Shown here piece by piece: positions 43,758 through 52,116 of a stretch of 64,000 bases of DNA. The stretch is from assembly GCF_036346595.1 (NCBI RefSeq), contig NZ_CP107834.1:2108001-2172000 (forward strand), given 5' to 3'. Positions within the stretch are counted from its first letter, which is position 1, and the number at the start of each line of letters is the position of its first letter. The position numbers and the translations under genes were made by a program. The notes under the pieces were generated by a model, which did no database searches, was not told where the DNA came from, and saw only the letters and a list, made by a program, of their open reading frames with translations. Source of the stretch: Streptomyces sp. NBC_00525 (GTDB taxonomy: Bacteria > Actinomycetota > Actinomycetes > Streptomycetales > Streptomycetaceae).

Positions 43758-44597
43758 TTGGTCAACATCAAGAAGCTGAATCCGAACTCTTCGCCGCAGG
43801 CGGCTTATGGCGCGCGTTTACGCAGGCTGCGTGAGGCACGCGGCTGGACCCAGGATCACTTCGCCGGTGCGGTCGGATGCAGCGGACGCCACGTCTCGGC
43901 AATCGAGACAGGTCGCAAGCCCGCGACCCTCCTTTTCTCCCGGAAGGCTGACGCCGCATTCGGCCTGACCGGCACGCTCGACTCCTTCGAGCGTGAATGG
44001 CGCAAGATCAAGCACGGCAGCTTGCTGGAGGGCTTCCCCGAGTACGTGGGATACGAGGGCCGGGCCGTAGAGATCCGGCTCTTCCAACCTTCCCTCGTCC
44101 CCGGCCTGATGCAGACCCCTGAATACGCTCGGACCTTGAACGGCAGCTACGTACAACGCGGTTCCGTCACTGCCGAGCAGGCCGAGGAGCGCGTCTCGCT
44201 TGTGCTGGAGAGGCAGGCCGCGCTGGTGAGGCCCCGGCCGCCCATGATGTTTGTCGTCCTGGACGAAAGCTGCCTCCACCAAGCCATTGGCGGATCGAAG
44301 GTCATGAACGCCCAGCTGCTTCGGCTGGAAGAGCTGGCCGCGCTACCCAACTGGCTCATTCATGTAGCGCCATTCTCCCTGGGAGAACGGCGGGCATTCC
44401 ATCTACCCGTCAATCTGCTCACACTCGCTGACCGATCCGTCGTGGCGTATGCCGAATCCGAAGTTCAGGGATATCTCGAACGCGAGTCTTCGCTCGTGGT
44501 GCCCATGCTCACCGCCTATCACCAACTTCAGGGCGAGGCACTGTCCCCGACAGCGTCGGTGGCCATGATCAGCCAGTTACGAAGGGGCATCTCGTGA
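43758..44597 (+). CDS. XRE family regulator with DUF5753 domain
   Basis: 279 residues from TTG 43758, after GGGAGGGC. The HTH is AYGARLRRLREARGWTQDHFAG and VGCSGRHVSAIETGRKPA. The C-terminal DUF5753 part has LFQPSLVPGLMQTPEYARTL, RQAALVRPRPPMMFVVLDESCLHQAIGG and a hydrophobic core. Such regulators in Streptomyces are paired with a DUF397 protein, often an antagonist; WhiJ and BldB-type systems are the studied relatives. The DUF397 gene follows within 240 bases. Confidence 0.9.
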   Translation: MVNIKKLNPNSSPQAAYGARLRRLREARGWTQDHFAGAVGCSGRHVSAIETGRKPATLLFSRKADAAFGLTGTLDSFEREWRKIKHGSLLEGFPEYVGYEGRAVEIRLFQPSLVPGLMQTPEYARTLNGSYVQRGSVTAEQAEERVSLVLERQAALVRPRPPMMFVVLDESCLHQAIGGSKVMNAQLLRLEELAALPNWLIHVAPFSLGERRAFHLPVNLLTLADRSVVAYAESEVQGYLERESSLVVPMLTAYHQLQGEALSPTASVAMISQLRRGIS

Positions 44598-44622
44598 CTG
44601 CCGCCGCCGCTGACCGGGTCCG

Positions 44623-44796
44623 ATGCCGGGAGTGGCAGCCACCACGTCAGGCGTGCCGCCACGCGGTGCACCGGCCCGTGACTTCAAGCAGACGCTGGCT
44701 CAGCGGTGCCGTCTCTACCGACGCGTTCACGCCGCTCGCACGTGGAGCCAGCACGTGCGCGCGTACGAGGTCAGGCCGGAGGCGCCGCTCTCCTGA
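44623..44796 (+). CDS. Possible 57-residue protein between regulator and DUF397 gene
   Basis: A short frame from ATG 44623 to TGA 44796. Its second half (DFKQTLAQRCRLYRRVHAARTW) looks like a normal helical protein, and third-position GC is high. No clear ribosome site is seen. A longer overlapping frame from GTG 44594 (44594-45013) is Arg-rich and less convincing. Only one of them, or neither, is real. Confidence 0.3.
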   Translation: MPGVAATTSGVPPRGAPARDFKQTLAQRCRLYRRVHAARTWSQHVRAYEVRPEAPLS

Positions 44797-44828
44797 CGTG
44801 CCCGGCCGGACACAAAGGGGCACGTGTG

Positions 44829-45029
44829 ATGGTCGCCCCAGGCTGGTACAAGTCCTCGTACAGCTCGAACGGCGGCGACTGCATCGAGGTCGCGGCGAAC
44901 CTTGCCGGGGCCGTCCCCATGCGGGACTCCAAGCAGGACGGCGGACCGGTTGTAACCGTCTCCGCCGACACATTCGCCTCGTTCGTACGCTGGGCCGGGG
45001 CTCCGGCCGGTGAGTTCGGGGACGTCTGA
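44829..45029 (+). CDS. DUF397 family protein
   Basis: 66 residues: WYKSSYSSNGGDCIEVAAN, VPMRDSKQDGGPVVTVSADTFASFV, the DUF397 signature. AAAGGGG lies 8 bases before the ATG. DUF397 proteins act with the neighbouring XRE/DUF5753 regulator, probably as a small antagonist or effector in developmental or antibiotic control. Confidence 0.88.
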   Translation: MVAPGWYKSSYSSNGGDCIEVAANLAGAVPMRDSKQDGGPVVTVSADTFASFVRWAGAPAGEFGDV

Positions 45030-45063
45030 GGCGCCACCGTCGCGCCCCCGATCGCGGACAGCC

Positions 45064-45567
45064 CTATGTGAGCGGCTTGTGCATGACGATGCATGGGCGG
45101 CCGTGGGCCCTGTCGGTACGCCGGTCGATCTCGCGCCAGCCGAGGGAGTGCCAGAAGGCGACGGCGTCGGGGTTGTTCTCCAGCACGGCGAGCCGAAGGC
45201 CGCGTCGGCCTTCGGCTCGGTACCGCTGTTCGATGAGGGCGACGAGTTGCCGGCCGATGCCCGTACGGTGGGAGTCCCCGCTCACCATCAGCAGCCCGAT
45301 CCAGGGCAGGCCGTCCACCGGGTGTCGCGCGAGCAGGCAGACGATTCCGACGACTCGCCCCTCCTCGTCCCGTCCGAGCAACACCTCCCCGCCCTCCACG
45401 GCAGCCTCCGCCCGGAGATCGGCCTCCACCTTCGCGGCCTCGATGTGCTCGGGGTCGTGCTCGCCGGCCGCCTGCCAGTAGGCGGGGTTGCCGGCGTAGA
45501 GATCGACTACGTCGGCGATCTCGTCGGGCAGGAAGGCGAGGGGGCCGAGGGTGAGGTGGGGTGACAT
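45064..45567 (-). CDS. GNAT family N-acetyltransferase
   Basis: 167 residues. The N-terminal strands GRVVGIVCLLARHPVDGLPWIGLLMV lead into the acetyl-CoA loop HRTGIGRQLVALIEQ, with NPDAVAFWHSLGWREID at the C-terminus, as in RimI-type enzymes. Substrate unknown. It converges on the DUF397 gene with a 34-base gap. Confidence 0.87.
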   Translation of the reverse strand: MSPHLTLGPLAFLPDEIADVVDLYAGNPAYWQAAGEHDPEHIEAAKVEADLRAEAAVEGGEVLLGRDEEGRVVGIVCLLARHPVDGLPWIGLLMVSGDSHRTGIGRQLVALIEQRYRAEGRRGLRLAVLENNPDAVAFWHSLGWREIDRRTDRAHGRPCIVMHKPLT

Positions 45568-45689
45568 GGGGTCAGGGTACGGGGGCTCCGTCCGGGCCGA
45601 GGCCGGGTGCTGGTGGGGCGGGGCCGCCAGGTGCGTACGGGGGGGCCGGACCAGGGCGTTCCAGGCTGGTCCGGCCGTTGCCCGGCCGC

Positions 45690-46424
45690 TCAGCCGTTGC
45701 GCAGTGTGCGGTCGAGGAGGGGCAGCAGGCGGTCCCAGTGACGTTGCAGCCCGGCGGGGTCGAAGACGTCGGTGTCGGACATGGTGAACCCGTGGGCCGT
45801 GCCGGGGTAGATCTCGGAGGTGTAGTCGACCTTCGCGGCGTCCAGGGCCTGGTTCAGCTCGCCAAGGACTTGCGGTGTCAGGTCGTCCTCGGCGTGGCCG
45901 AAGTGGACCTGGGCGGTGATCGCCGCGAAGGCGTCCGGCCCGGCCGCGCCCACCGGGGCGTGGAACGCGGCGAGGGCGGCCACCTGGGTGGGGTGGGCCG
46001 CGGCGGTGTGCGTCGCCAGGAGGCCGCCGATGCAGTAGCCGGTGACCCCGACCGGTCCGGCGCCGACCTCGGGCTGAGCGGCGAGGAAGCCGAGGTAGGC
46101 GTGGGCGTCGCTGAGGATGCGTTCGGTGGTGTGCGCCTCGATCAAGGGCATCAACTGGGCGATGAGCGCGGGCCTTTCCTTCTCCCCGATGTGCTCGGGA
46201 AGTTCGATCACCGGTGCCGGGCCGTTCCGGTAGAAGAAGTTGGGGACGAGCACGTAGTACCCGTGGCCGGCCAGTTCGAGGGCCATCTCCCGCACCACGG
46301 GCCGGATGCCGAAGCCGTCCGCGTACATCAGCACCCCTGGGTGCCGTTCGCCGCGATCGGGGAACGCGGCGAAGGCATCGGCCTGGCCGTCCGGGGTGGG
46401 AATCCGCAGTGTCTTGGTGGGCAT
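45690..46424 (-). CDS. Dienelactone hydrolase family protein
   Basis: 244 residues of alpha/beta hydrolase fold. The nucleophile elbow is GYCIGG with a cysteine, the class hallmark; the acid is in HAEDDLTP and the histidine in GTAHGFTM. It hydrolyses dienelactones or similar esters; substrate unknown here. No catabolic partners are adjacent. Confidence 0.88.
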   Translation of the reverse strand: MPTKTLRIPTPDGQADAFAAFPDRGERHPGVLMYADGFGIRPVVREMALELAGHGYYVLVPNFFYRNGPAPVIELPEHIGEKERPALIAQLMPLIEAHTTERILSDAHAYLGFLAAQPEVGAGPVGVTGYCIGGLLATHTAAAHPTQVAALAAFHAPVGAAGPDAFAAITAQVHFGHAEDDLTPQVLGELNQALDAAKVDYTSEIYPGTAHGFTMSDTDVFDPAGLQRHWDRLLPLLDRTLRNG

Positions 46425-46743
46425 GAAGTCTCCTGTCGTGGTTGATGTGTTGAGCCTGCGATCAACACGACGGAGGCGGTGCCCGTGCGGCGGCGCGGGG
46501 CCCTTGGCCGAGGGGCGGGCGCGCGTCGGCCCGCACGGCGCTCAGGAGGGCACCGGGTCGCCAATCCGTGTGTGGCGCGATGCCGTCCCGGTGTTCATGG
46601 CCGCACAGCGTAGCCCACCGGGGGGCGGGGGCGGTGTCCGGTACGTGGCGCGTCGGTGTCGGGCTCGGCGGGGAGGCGGCGTACCTCGCCGTGCAGGCCG
46701 TCGCCGTGCACTTTTCGACGCGCCAGTCGTAGACCGGGTAGCC
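46425..46743. other. Gene-free gap before a solitary CRISPR repeat
   Basis: 319 bases with no intact gene. On the minus strand, broken frames (for example VYDWRVEK, then, after a shift, VHGDGLHGEVRRLPAEPD) suggest an eroded gene, but no family is recognisable. Confidence 0.4.
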
Positions 46744-46772
46744 GGGACCATCCCCGCGCGTGCGGGGAGCAC
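46744..46772 (-). repeat. Solitary CRISPR repeat, array 2 type with variant core
   Basis: A 29-base unit in the same orientation as array 2; its core reads CCATCCCCGCGCGTGCGG and it ends GAGCAC. It abuts the end of the zeta-toxin remnant. No partner repeat is found at 61 bases on either side. Confidence 0.85.
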
Positions 46773-47182
46773 AACTCGGCGATCCGGGCCAGGGTGCACT
46801 CCTCGTTCGTGCACGGGCCGATCAGCATGATGTCGAGCCGCCGCGAGATGACCTTGGTCCAGGATCATCGCTCGGAGTCGGTTGGTTTCGGGCCCGCACA
46901 GACACGCGGCCTCCAGCACACCGTGCTCCTGGCCAGGCCGTCGTAGTGGGGGTGCAAGGTGTAGTGGTCGTCCCCGTCGTAGAAGACGATGTCCGTGGCA
47001 CCCAGTTGCTCGGCGACCAGGTGCCGCGCAGATGCTTTCTGATCCCTGGGGCCCGCCGAACAGGATCAGGCTGGGCGGGGCGCGTCGCGGGAGGTGTGAC
47101 GGGCAAGGCCAGGACGTACGTCTTCCTGGAACATCTCTTCCATTTGACTGTCGGTCAGGTGACGCGTGACGGGGTCACTCAC
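46773..47182 (-). pseudogene. Zeta-toxin (UDP-GlcNAc kinase type) remnant
   Basis: Reading from GTG 47182: VSDPVTRHLTDSQMEEMF and so on to an in-frame stop. A frameshift then gives SLILFGGPQGSESICA, a Walker A region that has lost GKS/T, and a return to the first frame gives LVAEQLGATDIVFYDGDDHY then TLHPHYDGLAR, which matches the zeta-toxin core (substrate Asp/His-Pro block). Later a third piece reads TKVISRRLDIMLIGPCTNEE. At least two frameshifts and a stop make it inactive. It ends at the solitary CRISPR repeat. The family assignment is from motif order. Confidence 0.6.
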
Positions 47183-47446
47183 CCGTTCCCTTGATGCTGC
47201 GGATCGCGGCCAGCTCCCCCGGGGTCTCCCGGAGGATCTCCTCGATCCGTTCCCAGTCGTCGGCGGACAGGCCGTCCCGCTCGGCCAGAAGGAGCGCGCG
47301 CTCCGCCCGCAACTCCTGGGCGGCTCCCTGGGCCGGTGCTGCCCCGATTCGGGCGCTGTACGCGGAGATCAGCGCGTTGAACAGAGCGCGGGCCTGCTCG
47401 TGGCGGCCATCCCGGCGACTGTCCCCCGAGCCTTGCTTGGCATCAT
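47175..47446 (-). pseudogene. Remnant of the partner (antitoxin-like) gene
   Basis: Overlaps the toxin start by 8 bases, as in a toxin-antitoxin pair. From ATG 47446 the frame reads MMPSKARGTVAGMAA; a shift is needed to reach QARALFNALISAYSARIG, RAERALLLAERDGLSADDWE and RIEEILRETPGELAAIRSIK. The second part has strong coding character and is helical. There is no valid start in its own frame. The antitoxin role is inferred from position. Confidence 0.5.
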
Positions 47447-47533
47447 TTCCCCCTTGGGTTCAGGCCATGGGTCCTACACTTCCGTGTGGCAGTGAGCGAT
47501 CTGCCGCATTCCCCGCATACCCGGGAGGCCCCT

Positions 47534-47734
47534 ATGGCACTGTCGCCCAGCGAATGGCGCAAGAGCACCTACAGCGGCAACTTCGAGGACGCTTGTGTGG
47601 AGGCCCGAGCAGCTGCGTCCACCGTGCACGTCCGAGACTCCAAGGACCTCTCCCGGCACCCTCTGGAGTTCTCCGGGCCGGCATGGCAGGTATTCCTCTC
47701 CGCCTGCAAGCAGCCGACGCCCCAAGACGTGTGA
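47534..47734 (+). CDS. DUF397 family protein
   Basis: 66 residues from ATG 47534 (MALSPSEWRKSTYSGNFEDA), with ARAAASTVHVRDSKDLSRHP following; the DUF397 signature is clear. No XRE/DUF5753 partner lies next to it, unlike the first DUF397 gene. An in-frame GTG 48 bases upstream is possible. It ends 30 bases before CRISPR array 2. Confidence 0.8.
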   Translation: MALSPSEWRKSTYSGNFEDACVEARAAASTVHVRDSKDLSRHPLEFSGPAWQVFLSACKQPTPQDV

Positions 47735-47764
47735 CCCCACTCACGCCAAAAGCCTCCGGAACAC

Positions 47765-48903
47765 AGGACCATCCCCGCGTGTGCGGGGAGCACAGCTGCG
47801 GCCCGTCCGTGGGCGCCACCGCGAGGGGACTATCCCCGCGAGTGCGGGGGGGCACCGGAGGGGTTCGAAGATGCTAGCGACAACTTCGGGACCGTCCCCG
47901 CGTGTGCGGGGAGCACTCGCGCTGGAGCTGGAGCACTGCGGAGAGCACGGGACCATCCCCGCGTGTGCGGGGAGCACGTTCACAGCATGTCCACGCTAGA
48001 CCGTCCGTCGGGACCATCCCCGCGTGTGCGGGGAGCACTTCGGCGCCCACGAGTTCGCCGCCGAGAACGCGGGACCATCCCCGCGTGTGCGGGGATCACG
48101 GAATCGCCGCCACGGTGGGGGACATGAAGCGGGGACCATCCCCGCGTGTGCGGGGAGCACGCGAGCCAGTGGTTCATGGTCAGACTCCGAACATGGTGAA
48201 GAGGGACCATCCCCGCGTGTGCGGGGAGCACATCGGAGTCGAGGCGTACTCGTCGGGCCGGCCGGGACCATCCCCGCGTGTGCGGGGAGCACTTGTCGCC
48301 GGTGAGACGCGCGGGAGCGACGACGGGACCATCCCCGCGTGTGCGGGGAGCACTTCGAGCCACCCTCGATCGACTGGTAGTACGCGGGACCATCCCCGCG
48401 TGTGCGGGGAGCACAGCTCGACGGTCATGTCGGAGCGCAACGTGAAGGGACCATCCCCGCGTGTGCGGGGAGCACTTGCCGGTCTGACCGGGCGAACGGA
48501 CGTCGTCGGGACCATCCCCGCGTGTGCGGGGAGCACACGACCTCGACCTGCGTGCGGCCGGGCATGTCGGGACCATCCCCGCGTGTGCGGGGAGCACGTG
48601 AGCCGGGAGAGCCTCCTCTCGTCTGCGGTGGGACCATCCCCGCGTGTGCGGGGAGCACTTATCACCTCGTGGGGGAGCCCCTCCCACACCGGGACCATCC
48701 CCGCGTGTGCGGGGAGCACACCGCGTCCGCGAGCGTCCCTCCCATGGTGGTGGGACCATCCCCGCGTGTGCGGGGAGCACCTCACCCTGGCGTATGTTGA
48801 CCAGCACTTCCGGGGACCATCCCCGCGTGTGCGGGGAGCACGCCCCGGCGCGGCCCCATCGACACCGTCAGATCGGGACCATCCCCGCATGTGCGGGGAG
48901 CAC
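47765..48903 (-). CRISPR. CRISPR array 2 (type I-E-like repeats), 19 repeats
   Basis: 19 copies of a 29-base repeat, core GACCATCCCCGCGTGTGCGG and end GGAGCAC. It differs from array 1 at two positions (T for C in the stem loop region and final C for G). The period is 61 bases. Repeat 2 (47826-47855) is degenerate and one base longer, and repeat 3 has CCGTCC; both are at the trailer end. Spacer 7 is 42 bases (48161-48202) and spacer 18 is 33. The minus-strand repeat begins GTGCTCCCCGCA, so the leader is on the right. No cas gene is in the window. Confidence 0.98.
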
Positions 48904-49050
48904 TCTTCGTGACCTGGGCGTTTATCCCGGCGTCGCGTAGAAACTGACCACTTTCACAGACTCCGGCATATCAGGCCCAACATCTCGCTCCTATGCATAC
49001 CAGGCCAACCCGCTCACCGTTCGGGTCCGCCATCGTGACGCGGTCGTTGG
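48904..49050 (-). promoter_or_regulatory. Leader of CRISPR array 2
   Basis: Follows the last repeat and shares GTGACCTG, TGACCACTTTCAC, CCGGCATA-CAG and a CATACCAGG/CATTCCTGG-like end with the array 1 leader. The region is AT-richer than its surroundings. The gap to the next gene start (49116) contains nothing else. Confidence 0.75.
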
Positions 49051-49115
49051 GTTGATTGTCTCTCCGTCAGCCTAGGCTGCGGTGGCCTGTCCGATCATGT
49101 ATGAGGGGGAAGTTC

Positions 49116-49646
49116 ATGTCTGGTACACCGCAGGGGGTGCGGCGGCGGTTGTCCTGGCTGGCCGTTGCGGTGGTTGTGCTTGTTGCCGGGGCGGGGGGCT
49201 TCGTCTGGTTGTTCCAGGACCGGTTGTTCCATCCCTTCGGGGACTCCCGTGCGTGCGACGGCAGTCAGACGCAGCTTCCCCAGGTCATCTCTGCCGGAGG
49301 TGCGCCGATACCCGCCGGCGCCTCCGACGTCCACTACTACACCCGGAACGGCATCGCCGAGGTCACCTTCACCAGCGGCCAGGTCGCCGACTACCTCCAC
49401 CGTGCCGGTGTACTCCCCGACGACGCGCCCCTGTTCGACCAGGAGTACGGCTCCAAGGCGGACGCCGAGGACGAGATCGCGCTGCCCGATGGCTTGTGCG
49501 GTTCGCCCCTGCGCGGCCCCGTCTGGGTCTACGGCTCCACCAGCGCGGCCGGCCACCGCGTCAGCGTCATGGTCGAACGATCCCCCGCCGACAACCTCTC
49601 CCTCCGCGTGCCGGCTCGTGCCGTGGTCACCTACCACCTCCCCTGA
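49116..49646 (+). CDS. Hypothetical membrane-anchored or secreted protein
   Basis: 176 residues from ATG 49116, with GAGGGGGA 5 bases upstream. An N-terminal helix (LSWLAVAVVVLVAGAGGFVWLF) is followed by an extracellular domain with two cysteines (SRACDGS, DGLCGSP) that may form a disulfide. No family is recognised. Confidence 0.75.
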   Translation: MSGTPQGVRRRLSWLAVAVVVLVAGAGGFVWLFQDRLFHPFGDSRACDGSQTQLPQVISAGGAPIPAGASDVHYYTRNGIAEVTFTSGQVADYLHRAGVLPDDAPLFDQEYGSKADAEDEIALPDGLCGSPLRGPVWVYGSTSAAGHRVSVMVERSPADNLSLRVPARAVVTYHLP

Positions 49647-49677
49647 CGTGGACGGCCGATGGGAAGCGCTCCCCGCC

Positions 49678-50148
49678 TCACTCCCCCGACCCCACCCGGT
49701 ACACCACCTTGCCGTCCAGTTCCTTGAAGCCCAGGCTCTCGTAGAAGCGTCGTGCGGGCGGGTTGTTCGTGTCCGCCATCCACTCCACCCGGCTGCACCC
49801 CGGCCGCGCCGACGCCACTTCGCGCAGTCCGGCCATCAGGCGGGCGCCGACTCCCTCGCCGCGCCACGCGTCGCGTACGTACAGCTCCTTCAGGAACAGG
49901 GCATGGGTCGTCCCCCGCGCCGGCCACAGGAACGAGTACGCGGCCAGGCCCGCGAGTCGGCCGTCGTCCGTGGCCGCGACCAGGGCGTGGGCCAGGGGTT
50001 GCGGGCCGAACAGGGCCTCCTTCGTCTGGGTGCGGCGTTCCGGCAAGGGCTGAAGGGCCGTCCCGCCGTAGAAGCGCTCGATCTCCTCGATCAGCTCCGC
50101 CAGGGCGGGGACGTCGTCCGGGTGGGCGGGGCGGATGGTCACGGTCAT
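49678..50148 (-). CDS. GNAT family N-acetyltransferase
   Basis: 156 residues from ATG 50148. It starts IRPAHPDDVPALAELIEE, then GRLAGLAAYSFLWPA, LFLKELYVRDAWRGEGVGARLM with the acetyl-CoA loop, and NPPARRFYESLGFKELDG. A typical single-domain acetyltransferase, substrate unknown. Confidence 0.88.
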   Translation of the reverse strand: MTVTIRPAHPDDVPALAELIEEIERFYGGTALQPLPERRTQTKEALFGPQPLAHALVAATDDGRLAGLAAYSFLWPARGTTHALFLKELYVRDAWRGEGVGARLMAGLREVASARPGCSRVEWMADTNNPPARRFYESLGFKELDGKVVYRVGSGE

Positions 50149-50281
50149 GGCGGTGCGGCGCTCCTCGGGTCGCGGCGAGGGGTGCCGGAGGGCGCCCCCG
50201 TGTGACCATGCCGTCCGCACGGCCTCCACCTCAACCATGTACGCACCCCCGCCCCGCCGACCCCCGGCGTAAGGTGCCCGG

Positions 50282-51205
50282 ATGATCGTGATTCCGGAAG
50301 AGTTCGCGCGGACCACCATTGCGCGCGAGGGGGACGCCGGGGCCGCCTGGCTTCGGGAACTGCCGGGGCTGGCGGCCGAGTTGATCGACGGCTGGACCTG
50401 TGTGCCGGACGGCGAGGTCATGTTCGGGGGCGTCGGCATCATCGTGCCCGTACGGCGGGACGGGGCGCCGCCCGCCGTGCTGAAGGTGTCCTTCCCGCAC
50501 CCCGGCAACGACCACGAGCCCGACGCCTTCGTCGCGTGGGGCGGGCGCGGGGCCGTCACGCTGTACGAGCGGGACGACGCCCGGTACGCGATGCTGCTGG
50601 AGCGGGCCACGCCGGTGACGCTCGCCGGGGCCGCCGAGGGGGACGAGGTCGTGGCCGTCGCCGCGCGGCTCGGGCGGCGGCTGGCCGTGCCCGCCCCGGC
50701 CGGGCTGCCCCGGCTCAGCGACCAGGCCGACGCGTGGGAGGCCGAGCTGCGCAAGGACGCCGCCGAGCTGACGCACGCGCTCCCGCGCCCCGTGCTGGAG
50801 GCCGCCCTCGCGACCGTACGGGAACTCGCCCGACAGCAGCCGGACACCCTGGTCCACGGCGACCTGCACGCCGGCAACATCCTGCGCGCCGAACGCGAGC
50901 CCTGGCTGGCCGTCGACCCCAAGGGCTACGTCGGCGACCCGGCGTACGACGCGGGCACCCTGCTCAAGTCGCGGGCGTTCGCCCTCGCCGAAGCGGACGA
51001 CCTGGACGCGGCCGTGCGCCGGGTGATCGCCGTCTACGCGGACGCGGCCGAGCTGGACCGCGAACGCGTACGCCGCTGGGCCCAGTTGCACGCGGTGCAG
51101 GCCGCGTTCTGGGCGCGCCGGCACGGCTTCCGCGTGGCTCGGGGCGGCCCGCAACTGGAATGGATCACGGCGTTCGCGGACCGGCTGGCGGAGCTGCTCA
51201 CCTGA
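50282..51205 (+). CDS. Streptomycin 6-kinase/hydroxyurea phosphotransferase-type APH protein
   Basis: 307 residues. APH(6)/HUR features: GVGIIVPVRRDGAPPAVLKV, the catalytic loop LVHGDLHAGNILRA and the metal site AVDPKGYVGDPAYDAG, which is characteristic of this subfamily. Natural substrates of chromosomal copies are mostly unknown. A 39-bp minisatellite follows the stop codon. Confidence 0.86.
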   Translation: MIVIPEEFARTTIAREGDAGAAWLRELPGLAAELIDGWTCVPDGEVMFGGVGIIVPVRRDGAPPAVLKVSFPHPGNDHEPDAFVAWGGRGAVTLYERDDARYAMLLERATPVTLAGAAEGDEVVAVAARLGRRLAVPAPAGLPRLSDQADAWEAELRKDAAELTHALPRPVLEAALATVRELARQQPDTLVHGDLHAGNILRAEREPWLAVDPKGYVGDPAYDAGTLLKSRAFALAEADDLDAAVRRVIAVYADAAELDRERVRRWAQLHAVQAAFWARRHGFRVARGGPQLEWITAFADRLAELLT

Positions 51206-51587
51206 CGGACGAGCCGAGGCCGGCGAGCGCCCCGCCCAGCACCCCGGTCCCGCCGCCCCGCACGCCGACCCCGCCCAGCACCCCGCTCCCGCCGCCCCGC
51301 ACGCCGACCCCGCCCAGCACCCCGCTCCCGCCGCCCCGCACGCCGACCCCGCCCAGCACCCCGCTCCCGCCACCCCGCACGCCGACCCCGCCCCGTACGC
51401 CGGTTCCGTTCCCGTCCCCGTACCCCGTGCCCGTACGCCAGCCCCGCCCCGCACGCCGCCCCCCCATACGCACCCCACCCCTCCGACCACTCCCCCTCCG
51501 GCGACCCGACCTCACAAAACGGCCGCCCACTTCGTCGGACCCTGTGAAACGACGACAGCGCCACATCTCGCCACGCCGGAGTCCCTC
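51206..51587. other. Gene-free gap with a minisatellite
   Basis: 382 bases. The left part is the 39-bp tandem repeat. The rest is C-rich with no convincing frame. The next gene starts at 51588. Confidence 0.5.
51231..51390. repeat. 39-bp tandem repeat, about four copies
   Basis: The unit contains CCGCCCAGCACCCCGCTCCC followed by GCCGCCCCGCACGCCGA. Copies are nearly identical, with one base change (GCCACC) in the last. The unit is a multiple of three, so all six frames stay open (Pro/Thr-rich one way, Gly/Val-rich the other), which creates false long frames. Confidence 0.85.
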
Positions 51588-51944
51588 ATGCGTATCGCCT
51601 ACCTCATCGTCACCGCCCTCGGCATCCTCTTCAACGGCGCCGCGGCCGTGACGTACCTCATCGGGCACGAGTACCCCAAGACGCAGGCCGACATGAAGGG
51701 CATCCCGCGCAGGTACGTGCCCGTGCTCGGGCTGTTGCTGGCCGCCGGGACCCTCGGGCTGGCGGCCGGGTTCGCCGTGCCGGCGCTCGGCACCCTCGCC
51801 GCCTCCGGACTCGTCCTCTACTTCATCGGGGCGATCATCGCCCACCTGCGGGTCGGCTCCCGGAACATCGTCGGCGGGATCGTCTTCCTCGCGACCGCCG
51901 TCGCGGCCCTCGTCCTGGGCGTGCAGCACCACGGCGCCTGGTAG
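51588..51944 (+). CDS. DoxX-like four-helix membrane protein
   Basis: 118 residues with four hydrophobic helices (IAYLIVTALGILFNGAAAVTY, PVLGLLLAAGTLGLAAGF, LGTLAASGLVLYFIGAIIAH, GGIVFLATAVAALVLGV). The arrangement and the IAHLRVGS stretch resemble the DoxX/DUF4267 group of small membrane proteins. Function unknown. Confidence 0.7.
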   Translation: MRIAYLIVTALGILFNGAAAVTYLIGHEYPKTQADMKGIPRRYVPVLGLLLAAGTLGLAAGFAVPALGTLAASGLVLYFIGAIIAHLRVGSRNIVGGIVFLATAVAALVLGVQHHGAW

Positions 51945-52061
51945 GCCACCGGCAGGCCCCGCCCCGGCGCCCCCGCCCTCACCCCCACCCCGCCCTACCC
52001 CAAGTCGTCCGACCTCTTGACGTGCTCCTGACCGGAATGGCTTCATGGTTGCGCACTCATG

Positions 52062-52075
52062 TGGGAGCGCTCCCA
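52062..52075. promoter_or_regulatory. CebR-type operator upstream of the mannanase
   Basis: The perfect 14-bp palindrome TGGGAGCGCTCCCA lies 41 bases before the mannanase ATG. It is identical to the known CebR (LacI-family cellobiose/cello-oligosaccharide repressor) consensus of Streptomyces. It predicts induction by oligosaccharides from plant cell walls. Confidence 0.85.
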
Positions 52076-52116
52076 CACTCAGTGGCCGCCCCTCCTCCCC
52101 CATCTCTGGAGCCGCA

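Noticed and set aside
44594..45013. 139-residue Arg-rich frame overlapping the DUF397 gene
   Set aside because: It runs through DUF397 in another frame and has no family features, although its GTG overlaps the regulator stop.
47741..48940. Long open frames across CRISPR array 2
   Set aside because: Same artefact: repeating peptides such as GPSPRVRGA come from the repeat itself.
37132..49646. cas genes next to the arrays
   Set aside because: Every supported gene here was read and none has Cas3, Cascade, Cas1 or Cas2 features.
50231..51490. Repetitive 419-residue frame with AGCWAGSACG repeats
   Set aside because: Produced by the 39-bp minisatellite and the antisense of the APH gene.
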